In this document: piece by piece, positions 9,450 to 18,716 of the stretch | Numbering within the stretch: position 1 is the first letter of the stretch | Layout of the letters: the number at the start of each line of letters is the position of its first letter | Source of the DNA: Zygophlyctis sp. KS116 | Lineage: Eukaryota; Chytridiomycota | NCBI GenBank assembly: GCA_054661495.1 | Contig: BAAFSQ010000028.1 | Span: 1-62,842 of the forward strand | Length of the DNA stretch: 62,842 nucleotides | Direction: 5' to 3' | Position numbers and translations under genes: made by a program | The notes under the pieces: generated by a model | Database searches by the model: none | What the model was told of the DNA's origin: nothing | The model's input: the letters and a program-made list of their open reading frames with translations, nothing else

Positions 9450-10082
9450 TTAGATGAGCTTTAATGATTTACTATTATAATTAATAAAAGCCTTGAATTC
9501 ATTTTGTAACCCTCCAGTGTGACATGGACTATAATCTGTCTCTAAAGTCATTAATTCCCGAGCAAGAAATTCCTTCATGATGGCTCCAGTACAAGCACAT
9601 ATTTTACCATTTTTAGATAACAGACTCTTGACTGTTGACGACACTTTAGTCCAGCATTCTATAGATAAGAATGGAGGATCTACTAGTATATAGTCAATTT
9701 TACCCAATAATTCTCTTGGTAAATTCAAAGGATCATTATAGTCATACTGTATAAAATTATCATAGATTTGAAATCTTGAATCAAATTCCAAGAGAAATAC
9801 TTTGCGATCAAGATTATCAATTGATAGAAATTCCTTGAAAGCGGTCGGAGATGAGATGCATGCAATCATGTCTCCAGAATTTGTATTTTCCAAGATTTCT
9901 CTAGTCAATCTTTCGCTTGTTTCTTTACTATACCAAAACTGAGACAATTGCCAATCTTCATCTTGAGATTTTTGACCAGAGTGCTGTTCTGCCAAGAATT
10001 CAGTGAGGGCTTTTAATGTAGATGATGATAATTCTAAATCAGGATCTTTGGAATCTGCTAGATCTGCTAGATCTGCTTTCAT
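9450..10082 (-). CDS. EFM5: eEF1A lysine methyltransferase (EEF1AKMT1/EFM5 family), copy A
   Basis: The enzyme uses S-adenosylmethionine to methylate a lysine of translation elongation factor 1A. Signatures are DWQLSQFWYS near the N-terminus, a Rossmann core with LLEFDSRF, NFIQYDYNDP, and the catalytic-type motif DYILVDPPFLSIECW, then ICACTGAIM. Length is about 210 residues, normal for the family. The true start is the ATG at 10082; an upstream in-frame TTG is unlikely. The N-terminal codons contain a small GATCTAGCA repeat. A second copy lies 0.33 kb upstream on the same strand and shares a 506-bp tract that appears identical. Confidence 0.92.
   Translation of the reverse strand: MKADLADLADSKDPDLELSSSTLKALTEFLAEQHSGQKSQDEDWQLSQFWYSKETSERLTREILENTNSGDMIACISSPTAFKEFLSIDNLDRKVFLLEFDSRFQIYDNFIQYDYNDPLNLPRELLGKIDYILVDPPFLSIECWTKVSSTVKSLLSKNGKICACTGAIMKEFLARELMTLETDYSPCHTGGLQNEFKAFINYNSKSLKLI
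9535..10040. repeat. 506-bp direct repeat, unit 1 (core of EFM5 copy A)
   Basis: Compared by eye with 10493-10998 (constant offset 958), this tract appears identical base for base, then similarity drops abruptly at both ends. It covers most of the methyltransferase coding region but not its two termini. Confidence 0.9.
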
Positions 10083-10407
10083 TTTAGGGCGAACGTTGAG
10101 GGCTAAAACCAACGAATTTATTACAACGGCAAAATGTAGATTTACAGTGCATTATTTCTGATTTTAAATTTAAATTCAGGATCTGGCATTGTTTAAATTA
10201 AAATAATCATTATAAAGTATTTTCAATCCATAATCGTGTTTCTAGAACGCTATCTAGAATATTTGATCAATGTGACTTTTAATATTCGGTTCTTCTTCTT
10301 CTTCTTGTTGTTAGAAATACGTTGCATCCACTGAGAAAACATAAAGCCCATACTACACTCGGCGCCTTGAAAGTTTTGATCAGATCAATCCTGATTTTAA
10401 AAGTTTA

Positions 10408-11043
10408 TTAGATAAACTTTAAAGATTTACTATTATAATTTATAAAAGCCTTGTAGTGATTCTGCAATCCTCTAGTATGAATTAACCCATATTCTGTCTC
10501 TAAAGTCATTAATTCCCGAGCAAGAAATTCCTTCATGATGGCTCCAGTACAAGCACATATTTTACCATTTTTAGATAACAGACTCTTGACTGTTGACGAC
10601 ACTTTAGTCCAGCATTCTATAGATAAGAATGGAGGATCTACTAGTATATAGTCAATTTTACCCAATAATTCTCTTGGTAAATTCAAAGGATCATTATAGT
10701 CATACTGTATAAAATTATCATAGATTTGAAATCTTGAATCAAATTCCAAGAGAAATACTTTGCGATCAAGATTATCAATTGATAGAAATTCCTTGAAAGC
10801 GGTCGGAGATGAGATGCATGCAATCATGTCTCCAGAATTTGTATTTTCCAAGATTTCTCTAGTCAATCTTTCGCTTGTTTCTTTACTATACCAAAACTGA
10901 GACAATTGCCAATCTTCATCTTGAGATTTTTGACCAGAGTGCTGTTCTGCCAAGAATTCAGTGAGGGCTTTTAATGTAGATGATGATAATTCTAAATCTA
11001 CATCAGTCACATCAGTCACATTGGCTAGATCTCTAAAAGTCAT
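10408..11043 (-). CDS. EFM5: eEF1A lysine methyltransferase (EEF1AKMT1/EFM5 family), copy B
   Basis: The tandem duplicate of copy A has the same central protein including DYILVDPPFLSIECW, but different ends: the N-terminus is MTFRDLANVTDVTDVD and the last ~30 residues differ (EYGLIHTRGLQNHYKAF against DYSPCHTGGLQNEFKAF). Both copies are open and full length, so both may be expressed. The 295-bp spacer between them (10113-10407) contains a TTC-rich microsatellite near 10291 and no gene. Confidence 0.92.
   Translation of the reverse strand: MTFRDLANVTDVTDVDLELSSSTLKALTEFLAEQHSGQKSQDEDWQLSQFWYSKETSERLTREILENTNSGDMIACISSPTAFKEFLSIDNLDRKVFLLEFDSRFQIYDNFIQYDYNDPLNLPRELLGKIDYILVDPPFLSIECWTKVSSTVKSLLSKNGKICACTGAIMKEFLARELMTLETEYGLIHTRGLQNHYKAFINYNSKSLKFI
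10493..10998. repeat. 506-bp direct repeat, unit 2 (core of EFM5 copy B)
   Basis: This is the partner of 9535-10040, apparently identical throughout. The diverged flanks with clear residual similarity show an older duplication that was later homogenised in its middle. Confidence 0.9.
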
Positions 11044-11084
11044 TACAGGGGATGAACCTAAGTATTGGTTTTTAGTAAAAATAA

Positions 11085-11471
11085 TTATAAATTTCTATAT
11101 TGATTTCTCTGTAAAAATACTGCTGACACTACTAGTCCGGAATCATGAGAAATAGACACTGATGCATTGAATCGTGATTTAAATCTTAAATATGGCGCAC
11201 CGGAATCTGCTTTTAAAAGAGAAACCTGTTTCCAGTTTCTCTTACATTCTGTAAATGATAATGCTTTATATAATGCTTCTTTACAACTCCAAATATTTGC
11301 CAAATATGAAGTAGGGTTTTTTATCTGACTTAATCTCTCCAATTCCATTGTTGAACATATTCTTGCAGAAATTCTTTCTATTCCAAATCTTGATATAGTT
11401 TTCTGAAATCGTTGTAGAGAGAGTATATCTATTCCGACTCTATTCTGCGAGTATTTAAGCTTTTTTCTCAT
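11085..11471 (-). CDS. PPT2: Holo-[acyl-carrier-protein] synthase (mitochondrial phosphopantetheinyl transferase)
   Basis: The enzyme moves 4'-phosphopantetheine from CoA to a serine of acyl carrier protein, which in mitochondria serves fatty acid synthesis and complex I. AcpS-type motifs are present: VGIDILSLQRF near the N-terminus (Mg2+-binding Asp), then WSCKEALYKALS (catalytic Glu/Lys), and SISHD near the end. Length is about 128 residues, typical of AcpS. The ATG at 11471 is used; no long targeting peptide is seen, although the N-terminus is basic (MRKKLK). It is head to head with NDUFA2, with only 28 bp between start codons. Confidence 0.9.
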   Translation of the reverse strand: MRKKLKYSQNRVGIDILSLQRFQKTISRFGIERISARICSTMELERLSQIKNPTSYLANIWSCKEALYKALSFTECKRNWKQVSLLKADSGAPYLRFKSRFNASVSISHDSGLVVSAVFLQRNQYRNL

Positions 11472-11499
11472 TTTCAAGGGCGAGTGCTGGGTTTTAAAA
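11472..11499. promoter_or_regulatory. 28-bp bidirectional promoter between PPT2 and NDUFA2
   Basis: The whole space between two divergent start codons is 28 bp, with a small GC-richer core (gggcgagtgctggg) in AT-rich DNA. Promoter elements or transcription starts must reach into one or both coding regions, or 5' leaders must be almost absent. Inferred from gene arrangement only. Confidence 0.6.
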
Positions 11500-11779
11500 A
11501 TGTTTCTCAGAGAATTAAGAATTCATTTTTCACCTTGTAGCAAATCCTCTGCAGGGATTTTAGAATATTTAAAATCTTCTTATGCACATTTAAAATCCCG
11601 GCATCCTTCTCTGCCCATTCTAGTCAGACCCGGACTAGACGTTCCTGCAAGAGCATTTGCAAGATTTGGTAATTAAAATAAACTTAGAATTAGACAAGGG
11701 AGTTGAGAAACAAGTGAATTTGGATAATTTGACTAAAGCTCAAGTAGAAAATGTATTCAAGGGAATTTTAAAAGAATGA
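11500..11779 (+). CDS. NDUFA2: NADH:ubiquinone oxidoreductase subunit NDUFA2 (B8)
   Basis: This is a small thioredoxin-fold accessory subunit of the matrix arm of complex I. Exon 1 reads MFLRELRIHFSPCSKSSAG, then SRHPSLPILVRPGLDVPARAFARF, matching the LREIRIHLC...S.G...F, LPILIRE pattern of NDUFA2. A 19-nt intron (11669-11687) leads to exon 2, ELDKGVEKQVNLDNLTKAQV, and the stop. Total length is about 86 residues, as in the family. The TGA stop overlaps an ATG of the next gene (ATGA at 11776-11779). Confidence 0.92.
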
Positions 11780-13273
11780 CGTTTATTAATAAAATGTTTA
11801 ATCCTCTTGTTTTACTGAATAAATTGAATTTTCCAAATGATGAAAAGGAAAATTTAATCAAAAAGTACAAGACTCAAAGAGTTGAAAGTTTAAGGGGTTC
11901 AGATATTGGATTACAAAGATTGGCTGCATCGGTCATGATTCAGTCTGCTTTTAGAGGATGGGATACAAGGAGAAAATATATGGCTGTTAAATACTATAAT
12001 CAATCTTTTAAATCTATTTGGGGATCGTTTGGACAATTGCAAAAAACAAGTGGATTTATAGATCTTACAGTTCAAGAGCGATTAAGAATAAAGTATGAGA
12101 GGTACTATGCATGCTATGAAAAAGTTTATGATTCAATCCCAGAATTTCCAGATTTTGCTGCTGCATTTATTCAAGCCATGTGGAAAATGGTGGCTACTAG
12201 GAAGGTATGGAGAAAATATTTGGCGCTTAAAAAGGCTGAAAGAACTACAAGGGTTAGTAGCTCTTTCAGGAATAGATTGTTAAAGTATGGGTCAATGTCA
12301 TCAGGGGATACACAAGTCTTGAGTATCTGGGATAGGAATGCAATCATTATTCAAAAGGCTTGGAGGTCTTTTAATGGGAAAAGGATTTTTGAGTTTTACA
12401 AGCGGTTGTTATCTATTTTCAAGTTGAATAATTCTTCAAGGCTTTTAAAGTTTATAAATCCTCAAGAATCAAAATTAATAGAGGCTGCAACTGGACTCCA
12501 TGTAAAATTTAGACTTGGCGGTGTAAATTACTTTAATTAATACTTTAAGACTTTTCCACCGACAATCTACTACAAAATTTTTGTGCATACTCCGATTGTA
12601 GATATGAATGCTTTCTCTCCAAGAGATTATACTAGAGAAGCAAAGCAGATTCTTCCTTTAAATTTATTCAATAACATTACACCACCAATTGATCAAAGTG
12701 TTGGTATGCAAAATTAAGGATTAACAGTAGATGGTTGGTATTCAAGAATAGAGAATAATTCTTGGAGACCAGTCTCGGATAAGATTTGGGATTTAAGAAA
12801 TAATGCAGAGTATAATGATTTGGCTACGACAAAAAAAGTAGTGCCATTTCATCACTTGCAAATTGTTCGTAGGCAAGAATTAGATAAGAGAAAAAAGCAG
12901 AAGCGGTTGAATTGGATGAGAAAAATGTAATTTGTACGTCTGATTTTGATTTAGGTATAAGGAGGGGAAGCGATTGACTCAAGACCAGCCTGTTCATAAA
13001 TTGGACGTGATAAGGGAAGATGCTGGAACTATACATGATTTAGAGAATGATATGGAAACAGATGTGCTTATCAAATGGACAGAAGCTCTAGATTTTGAAA
13101 AATACTATGATGATTGGACTCAGCTGGCTACTTCTGGTCCCAATGAACCAGTACACTTGAGATCTATTCCACAGACAGTCGTGAAATTAACAAGTGGGGC
13201 TGCTGACAAGGAGACCGAAAGATCATTTACCCCATATACTCAAGTTTCTTTATGTGATCTCATTCTAAAATGA
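11776..13273 (+). CDS. IQ-motif protein resembling vertebrate C11orf65/MFI
   Basis: Four exons join cleanly through introns 12523-12549 (27 nt), 12704-12727 (24 nt) and 12927-12954 (28 nt) to give about 470 residues. The protein has IQ-like helices (ASVMIQSAFRGWDTRRKY, AIIIQKAWRSFNGKR) likely to bind calmodulin or myosin-type light chains, then a conserved block GGTFPPTIYYKIFVHTPIVD and FSPRDYT, DGWYSRIENNSWRPVSDKIW, and a tail LIKWTEALDFEKYYDDW. This order resembles C11orf65/MFI as I recall it; the name is tentative. The first ATG overlaps the NDUFA2 stop; a second in-frame ATG at 11794 (MFNPLVLL) is an equally good start. Confidence 0.7.
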
Positions 13274-13296
13274 TTCTATTTCGCAACTACTTTATT

Positions 13297-15343
13297 TTAG
13301 TTTTTCAAAGAGGTTGAAGGAGTTGTTGGTGCTGAAGCGTCCGGGGCTTTCTTTGCAATAATTTCACCGTGACCTTCTTTATTTGCTATTTATTAAATGT
13401 AAAAAACCTACAGTCTTCAACAAGCTCTAATAAGCTTTGTAGAGCTACATAACCATCCCCATCAGCATCAAGTTTCTTGATAATTTTCTTAATTCTTTCG
13501 TCCTTTGGAAATTGTTGAATGACTTTCATCGCTTCTTCTAACTCAGTTATGGTAACATTTCCTTGTTCGTTGGGACGTAGTATATTGAGCTTTGATCCTA
13601 TTTCAACATCATATTTGGAAAGTTCCTTTTCAATTTTCGAAATCATCTTGGTAACTTTTTCACCCATCTTGACAGAGTTCTGTACAGCTTGTTTTACTTT
13701 CAAATCCTCCAATTCTTCCTACAATTTACTTTTATGATATATTTACCTTGACATCAGAAAGAGCTGACTCCTTGGTTATTGATTTTAGCGCTTCGCCAAG
13801 TTTCTGAAGCTCTTCTTGAGAGAGTTCAGAGTCCTTTTCTTCCGTTACTTTCTCTGGTTCGATCGGTGCTTGTGTGGAATCTTCTAGAGTCTCATGTCTA
13901 ACTCCTGGAACGGAAGCAGTAATAGGAGGCTGGTTTTCAAAGTCTAATACCTCTAAGTCTTTTTGAGGTCCATTAGCCCCTTTAATAAGCTCCTCGTTTG
14001 CTTTTTTAACCGCAACTTCTTGTTCCTTCTTCTCAATCGCACGTGCAGTCTGAGTAGCCTCTTGTTCCAACTCGTCCTCTATTAATTCTTCCTGCTCCTT
14101 GAGAACATCCAATTTTTGCTTATATGTAGCTAGACCTTGCGCTTCTGAGACTTTAAGCTGTGCTTCATTAATCAGCTGATGCGGAAGAGATGATAAAGTC
14201 TCCTTTAAAGCATCTGTAGAATCCTTCAATGCTTGTTCTTCCTTCAACGGACGATCAGAAAGAATAAATGCTCTACTGAGAATCAACAAGGAAGAAGGTA
14301 TTTCATGCTTGAGATGTAATTCAATCCATTGAGTCAATTCCGATCTCATAACTGCAGGAGAGACTCCATAAAACCGTATACCTCTAGATTGACAAGCCTG
14401 AACCAATTCTGGGATATTTAGTGAATCAACACCCTCAAAAGAGATCATGGCATCATCTTTTTGTAGATAATTTAATCTTCTTTCAATCTGATGTCTAAGA
14501 AAAGCCTATAAATCAGTAAAAAAGTAACACACATCTGTCCCAAACGCATTTAACGACATATACTTTGCCATGGATACTAATTGTGGCCTAGACAAATTCC
14601 GTAAAGTCAATTCATCTGGAAAGTTTTTCGAGATCAATAAAATTTCCTCTAATGGCAATTGTTCACCTGAAGACTGACATTTTTCAAAAAACTCTTTAAA
14701 TTGCTTTACTGCACTTGCATCCTTTACATTTGGATTTGCTGAAGCCTCCTTTAAATTTTAAATTTTATAAAATTACCTGAACCGTTTCTTGCAAAAAACT
14801 AGCCATTTGCAAACGAACTTTAAGTATTTTCCTCCTTTTCTCCTCTTCTTGAAATTTTGATTCAAAAGTACTTGGAAGCATATTAGGAAAAAGCTTTAGT
14901 AATACTGGCAATAGTAATTCCAAGAATGGAATCAATACAATGATTAAGAATGGAACCAATCTTAATAAATCTACTGTTGTCCTTTTCAATTGTCTTAATT
15001 CCCTTCTTGACAATGGTTCTTTGAGTACTTTTATCAATAAACGAGAAGAGATTGCAACTTCTTTCCCCAACAATCTACATCCCTGAGCATAATGCACCGC
15101 CTCCTCCTTGATCCTTACCCATAGACTCTTTTTAGGAGCATTTTGGATAGAATATAATCTAATTTTGGCCTGTAAACCCAAATGCCCAAAATTATTATTT
15201 GACTGACGGATGCCGACTGAAAATAGTCTAATAGCATTGAGCGCTCCCATTCCATTCCAATATGACTGATATGACTGATATGATTGCCATGGATACCTTT
15301 GTAATCGGATTGCAGACTGACCAACGGCGACAAAACCTTTCAT
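13297..15343 (-). CDS. LETM1: LETM1/MDM38 mitochondrial inner-membrane cation exchanger
   Basis: LETM1 proteins mediate mitochondrial K+/H+ (or Ca2+/H+) exchange. Five exons are separated by introns at about 14776-14749, 14532-14506, 13746-13719 and 13411-13386. The N-terminus is basic and hydroxylated like a targeting peptide and has a YQS repeat. Family blocks follow: SLWVRIKEEAVHYAQGCRLL, RRELRQLKRTTVDLLRL, the membrane segment VPFLIIVLIPFLELLLP, and LFPNMLPSTFE. The ribosome-binding-like region has EEGVDSL-type SFEGVDSLNIPEL, RGIRFYGV, IPSSLLILSRAF. Coiled coils and one EF-hand-like loop (DADGDGYVALQSL) close the protein. It is head to head with the histone deacetylase, 39 bp between start codons. 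Confidence 0.94.
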
Positions 15344-15382
15344 TTCAAGTTTAACGCCAGGGTTGAGGATCAGGTGTCAAAA
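15344..15382. promoter_or_regulatory. 39-bp bidirectional promoter between LETM1 and HDAC
   Basis: Only 39 bp separate the divergent ATGs. On the LETM1 strand it contains TGGCGTTAA (15351-15359), similar to the TGGCGTTTG found before several other starts in this window. Function inferred. Confidence 0.5.
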
Positions 15383-17084
15383 ATGAAATCAAGAGTTTCT
15401 TATTACTACCACTGTAACTTTATTCCCTCACATCATAGCTGACATTGGTAATTATCATTATGGGACCCAGCATCCGATGAAGGTGATTTTACTTCCATTA
15501 ATGATAGCCCCATCGGATACGTATGACACATAATCTAGTCATAAATTATGGATTGTATAAAAAAATGGAAATTGTTGTATGAATCATGCTTTTTGATTTT
15601 AGAGACCGACGCCGGCTACAGTCAAGGAAATGACAAAGTTTCATTCGGATGAATATATCGATTTCTTATATAGAGTCACTCCAGAAAATTTGGATCAGTT
15701 TAATAAGTATCAGCAAAAATGTAGGTTTTTTTCTATTTATTCTAGTCAATATCGGGGAAGATTGTCCTGTTTTTGATGGGCTGTATGAATTTTGTTCGCT
15801 GTCAACTGGAGGTTCAATTTCTGGAGCTGCAAAGTTGAATAGAGGTGAAGCGGATATTTGTGTTAATTGGGGTATAATAAGGGGTTTTTACAATTTAGGA
15901 GGTGGATTGCATCATGCAAAGAAGTCAGAGGCTTCAGGGTTCTGTTATGTGAATGATATAAATGTAGCAATCTTGGAATTATTGAGGTATTTAAAGTAGA
16001 TTAAGAAAAGGCATCATCAAAGAGTTTTATACATTGATATTGATAATCATCATGGAGATGGGGTTGAAGAGGCATTTTATACAACTGATAGAGTTATGAG
16101 TGTTTCTTTTCATAAATATGGTGAATATTTTCCTGGAACTGGGGATGTGAATGTATTTCTAAAGTTTTTATAAATTTAGGATATTGGACACGGTAGAGGA
16201 AAACATTATGCTGTTAATTTTCCACTTAAAGATGGTATTGATGATGAATCATATCGAAATATCTTTAAGCCAGTTATTCAGCATGTGATGGACTGGTATC
16301 GTCCTGGAGCAGTCGTTTTGCAGTGCGGAGCGGATTCTTTGGCTGGGGATCGATTAGGATGTTTTAATTTGTCTATGAAGGGTATTTTATACTCTAGTTA
16401 TAAAAAGGACATGCTTTTGCTACTGAATTCATGAAAACGTTTAATGTACCATTATTAGTTCTTGGTGGAGGGGGTTATACTATTAGAAATGTTGCAAGAG
16501 CCTGGACTTATGAAACTGCTGTCGTTTGTGACGAAATTTTACCTGAAGGTATTAATATTTTCCTTAAATTTAGAACTTCCTTATAATGACTATTTTCAAT
16601 ACTTTGGCCCTGATTATAAATTAGATGTACCTTCTAACAATATGGAAAACTTGAATTCCAGAGAATACCTAGAAAAAATGAAGATCAAGATTATTGAAAA
16701 CCTACGTAATATACCTCATGCACCCAGCGTTCAAATGCAAAGTAATGATTTTTATTTAAAGAATTATAGTGGTTCCTGAAGATCATTTTTCATCTGATGA
16801 TGAAGATGAAGAAGATAAGGATGTTCGAATTTCTCGTAATTTTATGGTAATAATATATAGAAAAAATGTCTGATAAGCATCGTGTTCCCGAGACGGAATT
16901 ATCAGACTCTGAAGATGAGGGAGATAATCGCAGAGATGTGCAATCTTTTGAAAAAGATGATAATCAAAATCAGACTGAACCTGTTGCTGGACCTGAAGAA
17001 GTGGGTTCTATGAATCACACTCCAGAGGCACTTGAGAATTATTCAACTCAAAGTACAGCCGATGGAATGGATATGACGGAATAA
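15383..17084 (+). CDS. RPD3: Class I histone deacetylase (RPD3/HDAC1 type)
   Basis: This zinc-dependent lysine deacetylase acts in Sin3/NuRD-like repressor complexes. Eleven exons join with ten introns of 24-28 nt (15414-15438, 15483-15507, 15577-15602, 15721-15745, 15987-16010, 16153-16179, 16382-16407, 16549-16573, 16742-16769, 16836-16860). The spliced protein reads through all class I landmarks: [113 protein letters not shown]. The zinc/catalytic His and Asp residues are present. The C-terminal tail is acidic with VQMQMVPEDHF and [18 protein letters not shown], like the tail of HDAC1. The gene ends 20 bp before USP14. Confidence 0.96.
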
Positions 17085-17104
17085 ATTTGGCGTGTTTTGT
17101 TAAA

Positions 17105-18673
17105 ATGAAAGTTTCTGTCAAATGGAATGGTAAGAAATATGATGATCTGGAAATTGATACATCTGAGCCTCCATTGATCTTCAAGTCCCTGTTGTTTTCA
17201 TTGACTGGCGTAGAGCCCGCAAGACAGAAAATACTTGTCAAGGGAGGAACGTTAAAGGACGACGGACCATGGCCAGTTGTCAAAGAAGGCACAACTCTTA
17301 TGATGATGGGAACTCCAGGGGAATTGCCAAAGGAGCCAACGGAGAAGGTTGTCTTTATGGAGGATTTGACCCATGAAGAGCTCGCAGTACAATTAAAGTT
17401 GCCAATGGGACTCGTAAATTTGGGAAATACTTGCTATTTAAATTCAGTGCTCCAATGTTTTAGGGGCATTAAACAGCTTCCTCTAGTTTTGTATTATATA
17501 TATATTGATAATGTTAGGAATGCAATCACTGGAATTACTGCTGATGCTCAAGGGAATTTCGTAGCGGCCCTCGGAAGTCTTTATAAAGAGTTGGAAAATT
17601 CAGGAAATGCAGTACCACCTCTGGTTTTTTTGCAGGTAATTTTATAAAGTAATAAAAGGTATTTCGACAACTATTTCCTCAATTTGCTGAACAAGATCGG
17701 GGAGGTTATTGTCAACAAGATGCAGAAGAGGCATGGGGACAGATTGTGCAGGCATTAAAGGATAAAGTTCCGGGTCTTAATGGAAACAATGAAATTGATC
17801 ACTCTAAAAAGTTTGTAGAACAGTTTATGACGGTCGATACTATTTCTACGTAGTTTTAATCTTGTAATTTCTAGGATAAAATGTGATGAGGATCCAAGTG
17901 AGCCTGAATCTCAAGTGATGGAAACATTTGTTAAATTAAGATTAAATATTGGATCTGGTGGTAATTTAAATTGTTATAATTTTATCTAGTTTCTACGTAC
18001 ATGACGGCTGATTTAGCTAATGGATTTACAGAAAAACTGGAAAAGATTTCTTCAAATCTCAACAGGAGTGCGGTTTATACAAAGACTACAAAGATTAGTC
18101 GATTACCAGAGTATTTGGCGATTAATTTTGTAAGATTTCAATGGAAGCCGGTTGAAAAAATAAAGGCAAAGATCCTTAAAAAGGTAAAGTTCCCAATGGA
18201 ATTAGACATTTCTTCCTTGTGTACACCAGAACTTCTAGCAAAACTTTCTCCTGCAAAAACCAGATTTAAGGAATTAGAAGAAGTGAAGGCAATCGCAAAA
18301 GTATTTTTTAAATAATTTAATTTTAAAGAAAAACAAGATTTCTTCAAATGAAGAAGACAAGGAGCAAAAAAAGCCTGAAAAAGATCAATTCCAGTTGGCA
18401 AAAGAAATTGGTGTTGATCCTTCAATGATTGAAGATGTAGGCTCTAATTTTTCTGGTCTATATGATTTAGTTGCAGTTCTAACTCATGTTGGTCGCGCAG
18501 CTGATTCCGGACATTATATCGGATGGGTGAAAAACTTTTCAGGTGAAGGATGGTTGAAATTTGATGATGATAAAGTCTCACAAGTTACAGAAGAAGATAT
18601 TCTAAAGTTAGAAGGCGGAGGTGATTGGCATACTGCTTATATCAATCTCTATCGAGCAAAACAATTAGAGTAA
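17105..18673 (+). CDS. UBP6: Proteasome-associated deubiquitinase USP14/UBP6
   Basis: This cysteine protease trims ubiquitin chains on the 26S proteasome. An N-terminal ubiquitin-like domain (MKVSVKWNGKKYDDLEID ... QKILVKGGTLKDD) binds the proteasome base. The catalytic domain has the Cys box GLVNLGNTCYLNSVLQC, QQDAEEAWGQI, SRLPEYLAINFVRF, and the His box ADSGHYIGWVK. Five exons join through short introns near 17636, 17853, 17961 and 18301. Total length is about 485 residues, as in the family. The ATG at 17105 starts the ubiquitin fold directly. It lies between HDAC and the dynein gene in a same-strand run with 20- and 43-bp gaps. Confidence 0.95.
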
Positions 18674-18716
18674 TCTGATATTTTCCGAAACCAACGCGAA
18701 TAATACAAAAAGATAC

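Noticed and set aside
15987-16010. Possible reassigned TAG codon inside the histone deacetylase
   Set aside because: An in-frame TAG appears where other HDACs have no insert; a 24-nt GT...AG intron removes it and gives [14 protein letters not shown], so the standard code suffices.
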